Assembly: GCA_003507115.1 (NCBI GenBank)
Contig: DNWN01000103.1
Location: 2,450-10,592 of the forward strand
DNA length: 8,143 bases
DNA from: Cryomorphaceae bacterium
GTDB taxonomy: Bacteria; Bacteroidota; Bacteroidia; Flavobacteriales; Schleiferiaceae
Direction: 5' to 3'
Part shown: one piece after another, positions 1-6,863 of the stretch
Layout: each line of letters opens with the position of its first letter
Position numbering within the stretch: position 1 is the first letter of the stretch
Position numbers and translations under genes: made by a program
The notes under the pieces: model-generated
Database searches by the model: none
The model's input: the letters and a program-made list of their open reading frames with translations, nothing else
What the model was told of the DNA's origin: nothing

Positions 1-720
1 TTGCACCACCTGCGCGAACTTCAATCCTTTGTGGATGCAGCCATCAAACGCGAGAGTGTGCTGTACCTCGGCAAATCCAAATCGGTCCCCGGCGCTCTAG
101 TGCTCTACCGCGATGTGTTGGACCACCCGCATTCATCGGTGATCATTTGGTACATCTTGCGGTCGATGGGTGGGTTTGACTACGATGCGGTTCGCTCCTT
201 AGGAAACTCCCAAGTGGGCGCGAAGTTGGAAAAGGGGGGCTGGCAATTGTGGTCGGAGCGCGAGGGCTTGGTCCTGACGCCCGTGCCCACGGAACCTCTA
301 GCCACCCTAGAGGCCCTTCACTCCCTTCACCGCGTAACGGGCCCGCTCTGGGATGGAACGCGCTGGCAGGCCGAGGTGGGGTGGACCGGCGAGGAGCGTC
401 CGTATGCCTCGTTGGAAGATCTCGGATCCCTTCGTGCTCCCGTGCTGTGCCTGGAGCGGGTGCCAAACTTGGTTTGGCGTCCCTGGCAAGAAGGGGATTT
501 TATCCTGCCTTTAGGGATGAAAGGCCGTAAAAAACTGTCCGATGTCCTGACCGAAGGGAAGGTTCCCGCCATGTACCGAAAGGCGATTTGCGTCCTAGCC
601 GCGGAGGCTTCCCCGGGAGAAGTGTACTGGGTTCCGGGAATGCGTCTATCCCGTCAGGTGGCCGTCTCGGCAGCAGATTCTTCCTTTTGGCGATTGACGG
701 AACATCCTTCGGCGCGCTAG
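1..720 (+). CDS. tilS: tRNA(Ile)-lysidine synthetase, C-terminal part
   Basis: TilS uses ATP to attach lysine to C34 of the CAU-anticodon tRNA-Ile, changing both its decoding (AUA) and its charging. Only the last 239 residues are inside the window; the catalytic N-terminal PP-loop domain with its SGGxDS motif lies upstream, so the TTG at position 1 is an internal Leu codon rather than a start. The best evidence is the C-terminal TilS domain: fragment residues 159-189 contain WRPWQEGDFILPLGMKG followed by KKLSDVLTEGKVP, the family's hallmark GDxxxPLGMKGxKKLSDxL signature. A further Arg and a hydrophobic-W-x-x-G-x-R strand (YWVPGMRLS, 209-217) complete the domain. The middle region (about 40-95) fits the substrate-binding linker domain. 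The stop is followed 19 bp later by dsbD, which could share its transcript. The identification is firm; the function is known from the family. Confidence 0.95.
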   Translation: MHHLRELQSFVDAAIKRESVLYLGKSKSVPGALVLYRDVLDHPHSSVIIWYILRSMGGFDYDAVRSLGNSQVGAKLEKGGWQLWSEREGLVLTPVPTEPLATLEALHSLHRVTGPLWDGTRWQAEVGWTGEERPYASLEDLGSLRAPVLCLERVPNLVWRPWQEGDFILPLGMKGRKKLSDVLTEGKVPAMYRKAICVLAAEASPGEVYWVPGMRLSRQVAVSAADSSFWRLTEHPSAR

Positions 721-726
721 AAGGGC

Positions 727-734
727 TATTTTTG
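727..734 (+). promoter_or_regulatory. Candidate Bacteroidota -7 box (TATTTTTG) for dsbD
   Basis: The octamer TATTTTTG fits the Bacteroidota -7 consensus TAnnTTTG exactly and lies in the 19-bp gap between tilS and dsbD. Only 5 nt separate it from the dsbD ATG, so transcription from it would start at or next to the start codon. I find no TTG -33 element at the usual 19-21 nt spacing, so this is a half-supported promoter. If real, dsbD and the genes after it can be transcribed independently of tilS. Confidence 0.4.
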
Positions 735-739
735 TAGAT

Positions 740-2806
740 ATGAAGACATTCCTCCGTGCAGTTGTATTGGCCTTGGTGGCCATTCTGCCTGCTCAGCTTT
801 CGGCCCAAATTATTGAGCCTGTCAAATGGAAAACCTCGGTCGAACGGGCAGAGGACGGCACCGTCCAGCTCGTGGCGGAGGCGACCATCGACGGGAACTG
901 GCATATGTACTCCCGGAAGTCAGGAGAGGACGGTCCGATTCCCACCGCCTTTGAGTTTACGGCCAATCCACGCTTGACCTTACAAGGGGAATGGACGGAG
1001 CCCAAGGCCCACACGGAATTCAATAAGCAGTTCAACATGGAATTGGCCTACTTCGAAAAGAAGGCCCGTTTTGTGCAAAAAGCCAGCGTCACCGGCCCCG
1101 GCCCTTTGACCGTAGAGGCGGAGGTGTCCTTTCAGGTCTGCAACGACGAAATGTGCCTCTTCCCCGAGTACATTCCCTTAACCTTCAAAATCCCAGCCCA
1201 AAAGAACGCAGCGCCCACCGACGAAGGCCTGGTCGCGACAGAAGCACAGATTCAAGCCGACGGCGACGCTTCCTCCGTGGAGTCGGAGGCTTCCGATGGC
1301 GACACGACGACGACGGCAGGCACGGATGGCGCCCCCGCAGAAGCCAGTCCCGTCCCCGCCGCCGACGAAACGGAAGTGAAGCAGGGCCATTGGGGTGTCT
1401 TCCTGGAGGGCATGGGCTGGGGCTTCCTAGCCCTGTTGATGCCCTGCATCTTCCCCATGATTCCCTTGACCGTCAGCTTCTTCATCAAGCAAAGCAAAAC
1501 ACGCGCAGAAGGCGTTTCAAAAGCGGTCATCTACGGCATCAGCATCAACGTGATTTACGTGGCGTTGGGCTTGCTCATCACCGTCATAGCGGGTCCCGAT
1601 GCACTCAATGCCATGGCCACGGATCCCTGGTTCAACCTCTTTTTCTTTGCCCTCTTTGTGATTTTCGCCATCAGCTTCTTTGGCGCCTTTGAAATCACCT
1701 TGCCGAGCAAGTGGGTAGACGGGTCAGACAACTTGTCGCAGCGCGGCGGTTTGATCGGCATCTTCTTTATGGCCTTCACGCTCGCCTTGGTGTCCTTCAG
1801 CTGCACGGGTCCGCTCATCGGCTCCTTGTTGGTGCGCGCCAGCAATTCAGGCGAGTTGCTCGGTCCAGCCATGGGCATGTTTGGCTTCTCCCTTGCCTTG
1901 AGCTTGCCCTTTATGCTCTTCGCGGCCTTCCCCGGATGGCTGCAGTCCTTGCCCAAGTCCGGCGGGTGGATGAACACCGTGAAAGTGGTTTTGGGATTCT
2001 TGGAGCTGGCCTTCGCGTTGAAATTCCTCTCCACCGCAGATATGGTTTGGCAGGCCCATTGGGTAAGCCGTGAGCTCTTCTTGGCCATTTGGACTGGTTT
2101 GACCTTCTTGATCGCCCTCTACCTCTTTGGCGCGTTCCGAATGCCCCACGACGACAAAGTCGAATCCCTGAGCGTCACCCGCATGCTCTTTGGCACAACC
2201 TTCTTCATCTTGGGCTTCTACCTATTGCCCGGAACCTTCGGCGCCCCCGTCCGCCTCGTGGCCGGTTTCCCCCCTCCCGCACATTATGCCGAATCTCCCG
2301 GCGGCGCCTACCTCGGTGGAGGCAGCGGCGAGACAGCCTTGAACTACACAGGCACCGCCTGCCCTGACGGTCTTCCCTGCTTCAATACGTTGGAGGATGC
2401 CAAGGCCTACGCCAAGCAAGTGAACAAGCCCATTATGATTGACTTCACCGGCTGGGGCTGCGTGAACTGCCGTAAGATGGAGGAGCAAGTTTGGGTGGAC
2501 CCCGAAGTGCACCGCATCCTCAAGGAGGATTTGGTGTTGGTCTCGCTCTATGTGGACGAGAAAGTGAAACTGCCCGAAGCCGAGCAATACACCACGCCCG
2601 AAGGCAAGAAAATCAGGTACGTGGGCCAAAAGTGGAGCGACTTTGAAGCCAGCACCTTCGGCGCCAATGCCCAACCTTACTACGTCATGATTGACCCCCA
2701 CGGAGACTGGACTCCCCTCAATGGCTACGCTGCCTGGGATCCCGATGTGCCCAAGTTCGTGAACTGGCTTACTACCGGTATCGCCGAATACCGCAAGCGC
2801 CATTGA
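740..2806 (+). CDS. dsbD: Thiol:disulfide interchange protein DsbD (cytochrome c biogenesis transmembrane family)
   Basis: DsbD carries electrons from cytoplasmic thioredoxin across the inner membrane to periplasmic disulfide isomerases and cytochrome c maturation factors. The 688-residue protein has all three modules. Residues 1-22 are a signal peptide (MKTFLRAVV... LSA|Q). Residues about 23-152 form the periplasmic alpha domain, with Cys134 and Cys139 in FQVCNDEMCLFP as the likely redox pair. Residues 153-215 are an acidic Ala/Thr/Asp/Glu linker. Residues about 219-497 contain about eight membrane helices, with Cys236 in LMPCIFPMIP and Cys355 in FSCTGP as the transmembrane redox pair. Residues about 545-685 are a thioredoxin-like gamma domain with the CVNC site (574-577) in DFTGWGCVNCRKME and a cis-Pro motif (AQPYYVMID). 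Cys541 and Cys547 precede that domain. The ATG is chosen because it opens the signal peptide. The stop lies 2 bp before the next gene, implying translational coupling. Confidence 0.96.
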   Translation: MKTFLRAVVLALVAILPAQLSAQIIEPVKWKTSVERAEDGTVQLVAEATIDGNWHMYSRKSGEDGPIPTAFEFTANPRLTLQGEWTEPKAHTEFNKQFNMELAYFEKKARFVQKASVTGPGPLTVEAEVSFQVCNDEMCLFPEYIPLTFKIPAQKNAAPTDEGLVATEAQIQADGDASSVESEASDGDTTTTAGTDGAPAEASPVPAADETEVKQGHWGVFLEGMGWGFLALLMPCIFPMIPLTVSFFIKQSKTRAEGVSKAVIYGISINVIYVALGLLITVIAGPDALNAMATDPWFNLFFFALFVIFAISFFGAFEITLPSKWVDGSDNLSQRGGLIGIFFMAFTLALVSFSCTGPLIGSLLVRASNSGELLGPAMGMFGFSLALSLPFMLFAAFPGWLQSLPKSGGWMNTVKVVLGFLELAFALKFLSTADMVWQAHWVSRELFLAIWTGLTFLIALYLFGAFRMPHDDKVESLSVTRMLFGTTFFILGFYLLPGTFGAPVRLVAGFPPPAHYAESPGGAYLGGGSGETALNYTGTACPDGLPCFNTLEDAKAYAKQVNKPIMIDFTGWGCVNCRKMEEQVWVDPEVHRILKEDLVLVSLYVDEKVKLPEAEQYTTPEGKKIRYVGQKWSDFEASTFGANAQPYYVMIDPHGDWTPLNGYAAWDPDVPKFVNWLTTGIAEYRKRH

Positions 2807-2808
2807 GC

Positions 2809-3396
2809 ATGAAGGCTGCCGCTGCTACGCAAGCTTTCCAGCGTGCCATTGAGGCCTACCACGCCCAATCGGAGCTGGACCCTGCATGCCCGGAAACCGC
2901 CGCAAACCTGGATGGCCACTTTTTCCAAAAGGCGTGGATCGACACCGTACAATGGCATTTGGAGGATGAAATTCGCCGTCCAGATCTCAGCGGTCCCGAA
3001 GTTCTTGCCTTGAAACGCCGTATCGATGCGCTCAATCAGGCGCGTACCGATGCGGTAGAGGCCTTGGATCGGTCCCTGCAAGCCCATTTTCAGCCGGAGC
3101 CTCCCCCGGCATCGGCCGAATACCGGACTGAGTCTCTGGGTTGGGCCCTGGATCGTTTATGCATCCTGCAGCTCAAGCAATACCACATGCAAGAGCAAGT
3201 AGCGCGAGGCGGAGAGGCTGCCCAAGTCGCACAACCGCGGATGGAGGTGTTAAACAGGCAATCAGACGTACTGGAAGCGGCCATCGATGCCTTGTCTGCG
3301 GAGCTTGCGTCAGGCCGAGTCGCCTACACACGCTACGAGCAGCATAAGCTCTACAATGATCCCAACACGAATCCGGCCCTCTACGGCGTTAAGTAG
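2809..3396 (+). CDS. DUF4254 family protein
   Basis: This 195-residue, probably cytoplasmic and largely alpha-helical protein belongs to DUF4254, a family of unknown function that I know mainly from Bacteroidota, often beside family 9 glycosyltransferases. The diagnostic stretch runs from the WHLEDEIRRP motif to LKRRIDALNQARTDAVEALD, with charged helical heptads around it. A second helical block (about 105-180) ends near the C-terminus. No signal peptide, membrane segment or catalytic motif is visible. I chose the ATG at 2809; a TTG at 2803 in the same frame overlaps the dsbD stop and would add only two residues. The gene starts 2 bp after dsbD and ends 2 bp before the GT9 gene, so it is an interior member of an operon. 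A role linked to surface-glycan assembly is an inference from that pairing alone. Confidence 0.85.
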   Translation: MKAAAATQAFQRAIEAYHAQSELDPACPETAANLDGHFFQKAWIDTVQWHLEDEIRRPDLSGPEVLALKRRIDALNQARTDAVEALDRSLQAHFQPEPPPASAEYRTESLGWALDRLCILQLKQYHMQEQVARGGEAAQVAQPRMEVLNRQSDVLEAAIDALSAELASGRVAYTRYEQHKLYNDPNTNPALYGVK

Positions 3397-3398
3397 AC

Positions 3399-4376
3399 AT
3401 GCCGTCCCCTCGCATTGCCGTTGTTCGATTTTCCGCGTTAGGCGATGTCGTCCTTCTGTGGCCTGTTCTGTGTGCCCTTTCTGAGGCGCATCCGACCCAT
3501 CGCATCACCTTTTTTACCCGTCCAAGGATAGCCGAACATCTGCCCACGCATCCGAACATTGAGGTGGTGGGCTTGGACGTGGACCAAGCATACGCCTCCC
3601 CCGTAGCCCTTTTTCTATTCTGGTGGGGGTGGTTGCGCAGTACGCAGCCTGTCGCGTGGGTGGATGCCCACCACCATGTGCGAACCTGGTCAGGGACTTG
3701 GCTCGCTCGTCGAATGGGAATTCCGGTGGGACAAATTCAAAAGCATCGAGGAGATCGGAAATCGTTTTTGCGAAGGGAGATCCCGACTCTGCGTCCTATC
3801 CAAGAAATCTACGCCCACGCGTGCGCCCAAGCGGGATTCCCCGTTCCATGGCCTCCGGTCGCCCCACAAGCGCCCCGCACTTCGAGCGATTTACTGCTAT
3901 TGGCCCCTTTTGCGGCCCATGCTTCGAAACGCTGGGATGTGGAGGACGCCTCCAAGCTCGCCTCCCGTTGGCTCGCTTGTGGAGGGCGGGTAGCTCTGAT
4001 GGGGCATCCCAATGAATTCGAAGCATGGCCGGGTCCGCCTGTGCTTTTGGCTCAACGAGAGGAGGAAGTTCACCTCTGGGCCGAGGCGGCGGTAGCCGTC
4101 GTCATGGACTCGGCCAACCAGCATTTGGCAGCCTTGCATGGAACGCCCAGTGTAACCCTTTGGATGGGCACGGCGCCGGAAGCAGGTTTTGTCCCGCACC
4201 ATCTCGGCCTCACAGCTCATGTGCGTCCAGGGGATCTCCCTTGCGCCCCCTGCAGTATTTATGGGACCTCCACGTGTTCGCGGGGTGATTTTGCATGCCG
4301 AAAGCTGTCTGCGCAGAACACAGCCGACGCGATTCGACGAGTAGCCCGAACCGACCTGGACCTCTCTGCGTTGTAG
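3399..4376 (+). CDS. Glycosyltransferase family 9 (heptosyltransferase-like) protein
   Basis: GT9 enzymes transfer heptose or related sugars from nucleotide-sugar donors to lipopolysaccharide or other envelope glycans on the cytoplasmic face of the inner membrane. The 325-residue length is near the usual 320-350. The N-terminal Rossmann start is RFSALGDVVLLWPVL (10-24), the standard R-x-S-x-x-G-D-V motif. The C-terminal half has KRWD (177-180) and the donor-site block VVMDSANQHLAALHGTP (234-250) followed by VTLWMGTAP, matching the family's DSx-x-x-HLAAxxGxP pattern. Four cysteines at 282, 285, 293 and 300 (C-x2-C-x7-C-x6-C) resemble a Cys cluster found in many GT9 members. The acceptor and sugar cannot be told from sequence. 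The start is 2 bp after the DUF4254 stop and there is no Shine-Dalgarno, as is common in Bacteroidota. Confidence 0.9.
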   Translation: MPSPRIAVVRFSALGDVVLLWPVLCALSEAHPTHRITFFTRPRIAEHLPTHPNIEVVGLDVDQAYASPVALFLFWWGWLRSTQPVAWVDAHHHVRTWSGTWLARRMGIPVGQIQKHRGDRKSFLRREIPTLRPIQEIYAHACAQAGFPVPWPPVAPQAPRTSSDLLLLAPFAAHASKRWDVEDASKLASRWLACGGRVALMGHPNEFEAWPGPPVLLAQREEEVHLWAEAAVAVVMDSANQHLAALHGTPSVTLWMGTAPEAGFVPHHLGLTAHVRPGDLPCAPCSIYGTSTCSRGDFACRKLSAQNTADAIRRVARTDLDLSAL

Positions 4377-4380
4377 GAAC

Positions 4381-4752
4381 ATGCAAGAAGCTCGTTTTCG
4401 CCTTCGAAATGACCACCACATTGTGGGGTATCGCCGCATGCACGGCCAGCGTGCCTATTTTTCCAAGGATGGCTTGTGGTGGAACGGGGACCCCTTGCAT
4501 GGATTTTGGGAAGATGCGTGGACCGGCTTGAAAGACCGGAACAACCAGTACCTCTATGTCCAGGACATTGTGGAGTTTGAGCCGACCGAAGGGTCAGGCA
4601 TACGCCTGGGCGTCCTCGAGCAACGTGGGTCTGATTTGGGGATCCGTTGTATGGAAGAGGACATTTTATACCCCCTGAACGCCTTTGGATTTCCCTTGTT
4701 TCACGGCCGCGAGCTGCGCTGGATTTCCTACCTCTTTTTGCAAGATCGCTGA
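4381..4752 (+). CDS. Small YopX-like domain protein, function unknown
   Basis: This 123-residue soluble protein is not a family I can name with certainty. Its N-terminus (MQEARFRLRNDHHIVGY) and central block TGLKDRNNQYLYVQDIVEFE (48-67) resemble YopX-family proteins, which typically begin M-x-x-I-K-F-R and carry TGLKDKNGxxIYEGDIV. The YopX fold is mostly found in phage and prophage proteins of unknown role. After the motif the protein has a beta-rich half (about 72-120) ending WISYLFLQDR; the NPELL-type tail of phage YopX proteins is absent. It starts 4 bp after the GT9 gene, so it belongs to the same operon as the last gene, and no other phage gene is nearby. Trp content is high (W33, W34, W43, W47, W114). 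The reading frame is well supported by the tight spacing; the family link is by motif recall only. Confidence 0.7.
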   Translation: MQEARFRLRNDHHIVGYRRMHGQRAYFSKDGLWWNGDPLHGFWEDAWTGLKDRNNQYLYVQDIVEFEPTEGSGIRLGVLEQRGSDLGIRCMEEDILYPLNAFGFPLFHGRELRWISYLFLQDR

Positions 4753-4908
4753 GCGCTCTAGCGCCCAACCCATTTTTTAGTACGAGAATTGCCCATTAAA
4801 CAGGACCGTCCCGTGTTCGATTCGTGGCGGCCCTCTTCTATGCAGCGATGCAGCCGTTCGTAGTCGTTTCGTCCCGATTGCCGGCGTGGGCCGAGGCAAT
4901 TTGCCCCC
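4753..4908. other. 156-bp intergenic gap between the operon and the comM-like gene
   Basis: No open frame with coding character, tRNA fold or convincing terminator is visible here. At its left edge, GCGCT (4753-4757) and AGCGC (4760-4764) could form a very short hairpin, with a six-T run at 4773-4778. At 4840-4854 the heptamer ATGCAGC occurs twice, separated by one base. At its right end TTTG (4900-4903) sits 5 nt before the comM-like ATG. The gap is the only place in the plus-strand series long enough for a new promoter, so the ATPase gene is probably its own transcription unit. Confidence 0.5.
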
Positions 4909-6282
4909 ATGATTTACGATGTTTACACCCTGGCCGCGAAGGATGGAGCGTGGATTCAGGTCCAACTCGCCATCCAACCCGGATACCGCTTTCAATGGAG
5001 CGGTCGGAAGGACCGCCGAAGCCAGGAATGGCCCCAACGCCTGCATGCGGCATTCCGGGGACAAGGCTGGAAGTGGCCGGCCCGGCGAATCACGGCCATG
5101 GCCCGGCCAGCCGAAGGTCCTGCACTTGGGCACGAGGCAGATTTGGCGCTCGCTGTAGGGGTTCTGCGGGGATCCGGGCAATGGGGCGCATGGCCCGAAG
5201 GAAGAGGACTTTTGGTAGGCCAACTCGACTTGCATGGAGCGGTCCATCCCGTTCCCACCACCGCGCCGAAGGAGGCATCCGCGGCGGAATTTGCCTGGGG
5301 ATGCGTGCCATGGGAGTTAAAACACAGGCATTTTTCGGGTGAAGCACATATTGTCGGTGTGTCCCACCTCCTTGAAGTGGAAGGATACCTTCGAACGGGC
5401 CAAGCGCCGAAAGAGCTCCCCAAGACCTTGCGTCCCCTGGATTGGGGGCCCTTGCCTCCCTTGCGGCTGTCGGCAGATTTAACGGCCCAGTTGGAGGTTG
5501 CGGCAGCAGGAGGACATCCCGTGTTTTGGATGGGCCCCCCAGGTACGGGAAAAACCCAATTGGCACGGGCCCTGTGGCGAATGAATCAGCGCTTGGGCAT
5601 GGATGGACCCTTGATTGAACCCGTGCCGCCCAAAGGGAACCGCATCCCCATCGAGCGTTGGATTCAGGATGCAGCCCAGGGCCACCTCTTTATGGATGAA
5701 GTGGGGGAATGGCCCCTTAAGGCGCTGGAATCCGTTCGCAAGCCCCTTGAAATGGGAGCCACGCCCTTTACCTATTCCGCCGCAAGCAATCCCTGTCCAT
5801 GCGGGTTTCTGGGGCATCCGAAACGACGATGCGCCTGCCCCGTGAGCCGTGTAGAGGCCTATCAGCGTCGTTTTTCCGCCCCCTGGCTGGATCGATTTCA
5901 CCTTGTTGGGCATGTCCTCTCCGATCCGGAAGATGAAATGGTTCCTTGGGAGGCCATGTATTTTCGGATCCGCCAGGCCAGGGAGCGGCAAAAAGAACGG
6001 AAGGTGGGCCTGAATGCCTACCTCGTCGACGATGCTTTATGGAAAACCGTGTCCGTGAGCACCAAAGCGTGGGCGGATGTGCGGAATTGGCAGGAGCGAA
6101 AAGGCATGGGCGAACGGAGTGTTCAAGCGGTGCTCAAGGTGGCTCGAACCGTGGCAGATTTAGAAGGGCTGCAATGGGTGCAACCTCGACACATCCGCCA
6201 AGCCGTGGTGTGGCACTGGTCTAGCCAGGGATTTACTTCCAAGTCCGATCCTTGGGATCCGGAGGATTCTTGGTCCACCTAA
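4909..6282 (+). CDS. Divergent, shortened YifB/ComM-family AAA+ ATPase (Mg-chelatase-like)
   Basis: ComM-family proteins are hexameric AAA+ helicases; in competent bacteria ComM drives branch migration during integration of transforming DNA. This one has 457 residues against roughly 500-510 usual. The start ATG aligns with the family N-terminus (MIYDVYTLAAKDGAWIQVQL). Residues about 1-165 form the Lon/S5-like domain, with ARRITAMARPAEGPALGHEADLALAVGVL clearly recognisable when read as 58-86. The AAA+ core has Walker A GPPGTGKT (209-216) and Walker B HLFMDE (259-264), then SNPCPCG (293-299) with CAC (308-310), and SAPWLDR (323-329), which fits the arginine-finger region. The C-terminal Mg-chelatase lid is seen in GERSVQAVLKVARTVADLEG (401-420). 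Two segments are shortened and the usual FRxPHH block is missing. Catalytic residues are intact, so it is likely a functional ATPase. Its end overlaps the convergent gene by 50 bp. Confidence 0.88.
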   Translation: MIYDVYTLAAKDGAWIQVQLAIQPGYRFQWSGRKDRRSQEWPQRLHAAFRGQGWKWPARRITAMARPAEGPALGHEADLALAVGVLRGSGQWGAWPEGRGLLVGQLDLHGAVHPVPTTAPKEASAAEFAWGCVPWELKHRHFSGEAHIVGVSHLLEVEGYLRTGQAPKELPKTLRPLDWGPLPPLRLSADLTAQLEVAAAGGHPVFWMGPPGTGKTQLARALWRMNQRLGMDGPLIEPVPPKGNRIPIERWIQDAAQGHLFMDEVGEWPLKALESVRKPLEMGATPFTYSAASNPCPCGFLGHPKRRCACPVSRVEAYQRRFSAPWLDRFHLVGHVLSDPEDEMVPWEAMYFRIRQARERQKERKVGLNAYLVDDALWKTVSVSTKAWADVRNWQERKGMGERSVQAVLKVARTVADLEGLQWVQPRHIRQAVVWHWSSQGFTSKSDPWDPEDSWST

Positions 6283-6820
6283 GCGGACCCTCGCAGCCTG
6301 CGACTTCAATGATTACCGCCGTAGGACTCCCGAAATAGGTCAACATCTTACTGCGCCAATCCCGAAATCCCTCCACGGTGAATTGGGCGCATGGTTGGGT
6401 CATCACGCTAATGGTGGTGCCATCAATCACGACAATGCTGGGATCGACATGGGCCACGGTTCGTGCGTCGCGGCCTGGGCGGATGGAAGAGCCATCAATG
6501 AAATCGGCCAGCCACCGCTTCATCGCCCAATTGAGCTCATCGGTATCGGCAAAGTGAAAAACGTGGACGAAAACATCGAAGCGCACATTGCGCTCGAGGT
6601 TGTCCAGGTTTTTTTCTTTTCCCTCAAGCTTGAAATCTGTTCGGTATTCTGGGGTTTCAGACTCCAAGGCGCCCAAGGACTCCCCTCCAACATTGAGGGT
6701 CTTCACTTTGTAGGTTTCGGCTAAATCGCTTTGAAACGCAGTGATGCGCTGGACCAAATCACTCGGCTGTGCCCAAGCCAAGCCGGGAAGGCACATCAGA
6801 AATACCAGGTATCTTTTCAT
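6233..6820 (-). CDS. Exported protein of unknown function (195 aa)
   Basis: I do not recognise this family. The start at 6820 is chosen because it opens a clean signal peptide, MKRYLVFLMCLPGLAWA|Q (cut after residue 17); a TTG further upstream (6838) would put six awkward residues in front of it. No lipobox Cys sits at the cleavage site, so the product is probably a soluble periplasmic or secreted protein of about 178 residues. The mature part starts with a helical segment (about 19-40). Then comes an alternating alpha/beta region with FDVFVHVFHFADTDELNWAM (81-100), an Arg-rich turn (SIRPGRDAR) and a strand-rich end (VIDGTTISVM, AVIIEVAGCEG). Two Cys remain in the mature chain (144, 176) and could form a disulfide. 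The C-terminus is Pro/Lys rich. The gene is convergent with the ATPase gene, overlapping it by 50 bp, and divergent from the DUF481 gene. Confidence 0.75.
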   Translation of the reverse strand: MKRYLVFLMCLPGLAWAQPSDLVQRITAFQSDLAETYKVKTLNVGGESLGALESETPEYRTDFKLEGKEKNLDNLERNVRFDVFVHVFHFADTDELNWAMKRWLADFIDGSSIRPGRDARTVAHVDPSIVVIDGTTISVMTQPCAQFTVEGFRDWRSKMLTYFGSPTAVIIEVAGCEGPLRWTKNPPDPKDRTWK

Positions 6821-6824
6821 GGGA

Positions 6825-6832
6825 AAAAGGTA
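6825..6832 (-). promoter_or_regulatory. Candidate -7 box (TACCTTTT) for the exported-protein gene
   Basis: Read on the minus strand, TACCTTTT matches TAnnTTTG at all but the last fixed base. It ends 4 nt before the ATG at 6820, so the transcript would be leaderless or nearly so. No TTG -33 element is visible at the expected distance. The whole intergenic space is 43 bp, so any promoter for this gene must be here or inside the neighbouring coding sequence. Confidence 0.3.
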
Positions 6833-6851
6833 CGCCAAAGCCGCTTCCCAT

Positions 6852-6859
6852 TACATTTG
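6852..6859 (+). promoter_or_regulatory. Candidate Bacteroidota -7 box (TACATTTG) for the DUF481 gene
   Basis: TACATTTG is an exact match to the Bacteroidota -7 consensus TAnnTTTG and ends 4 nt before the ATG at 6864, placing the expected transcription start at or beside the start codon. A TTG -33 element is not visible at 19-21 nt spacing. The box lies 19 bp from the candidate box of the divergent gene, so the two promoters would compete for polymerase. Confidence 0.45.
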
Positions 6860-6863
6860 CGCT

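Noticed and set aside
1555..2088. Minus-strand open frame (177 codons) opposite the DsbD membrane domain
   Set aside because: A Lys/Pro-rich translation with no motif, fully antisense to conserved DsbD helices.
2222..2803. Long minus-strand open frame (193 codons) opposite dsbD
   Set aside because: It lies entirely antisense to the firmly identified thioredoxin domain and last membrane helix of DsbD; its Gly/Val/His-rich composition is a reflection of codon bias.
3897..4439. Minus-strand open frame (180 codons) opposite the GT9 gene
   Set aside because: Antisense to the GT9 donor-site block; no recognisable motif or signal.
4753..4778. Possible rho-independent terminator after the YopX-like gene (GCGCT/AGCGC followed by a six-T run)
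   Set aside because: The loop would be 2 nt, the usable stem 4-5 bp, and 8 bases separate it from the T run, so it does not make a credible terminator.
4821..4833. GTTCGATTC-like T-loop motif suggesting a tRNA in the gap
   Set aside because: No matching acceptor, D or anticodon stems can be drawn around it.
4840..4854. Two copies of ATGCAGC one base apart
   Set aside because: Too short and only two copies; no operator symmetry or link to a regulator.
6741..6863. Longer DUF481 start at 6741
   Set aside because: It would add 41 residues before a clean signal peptide and overlap the divergent gene's start; the ATG at 6864 with an adjacent TACATTTG box fits better.
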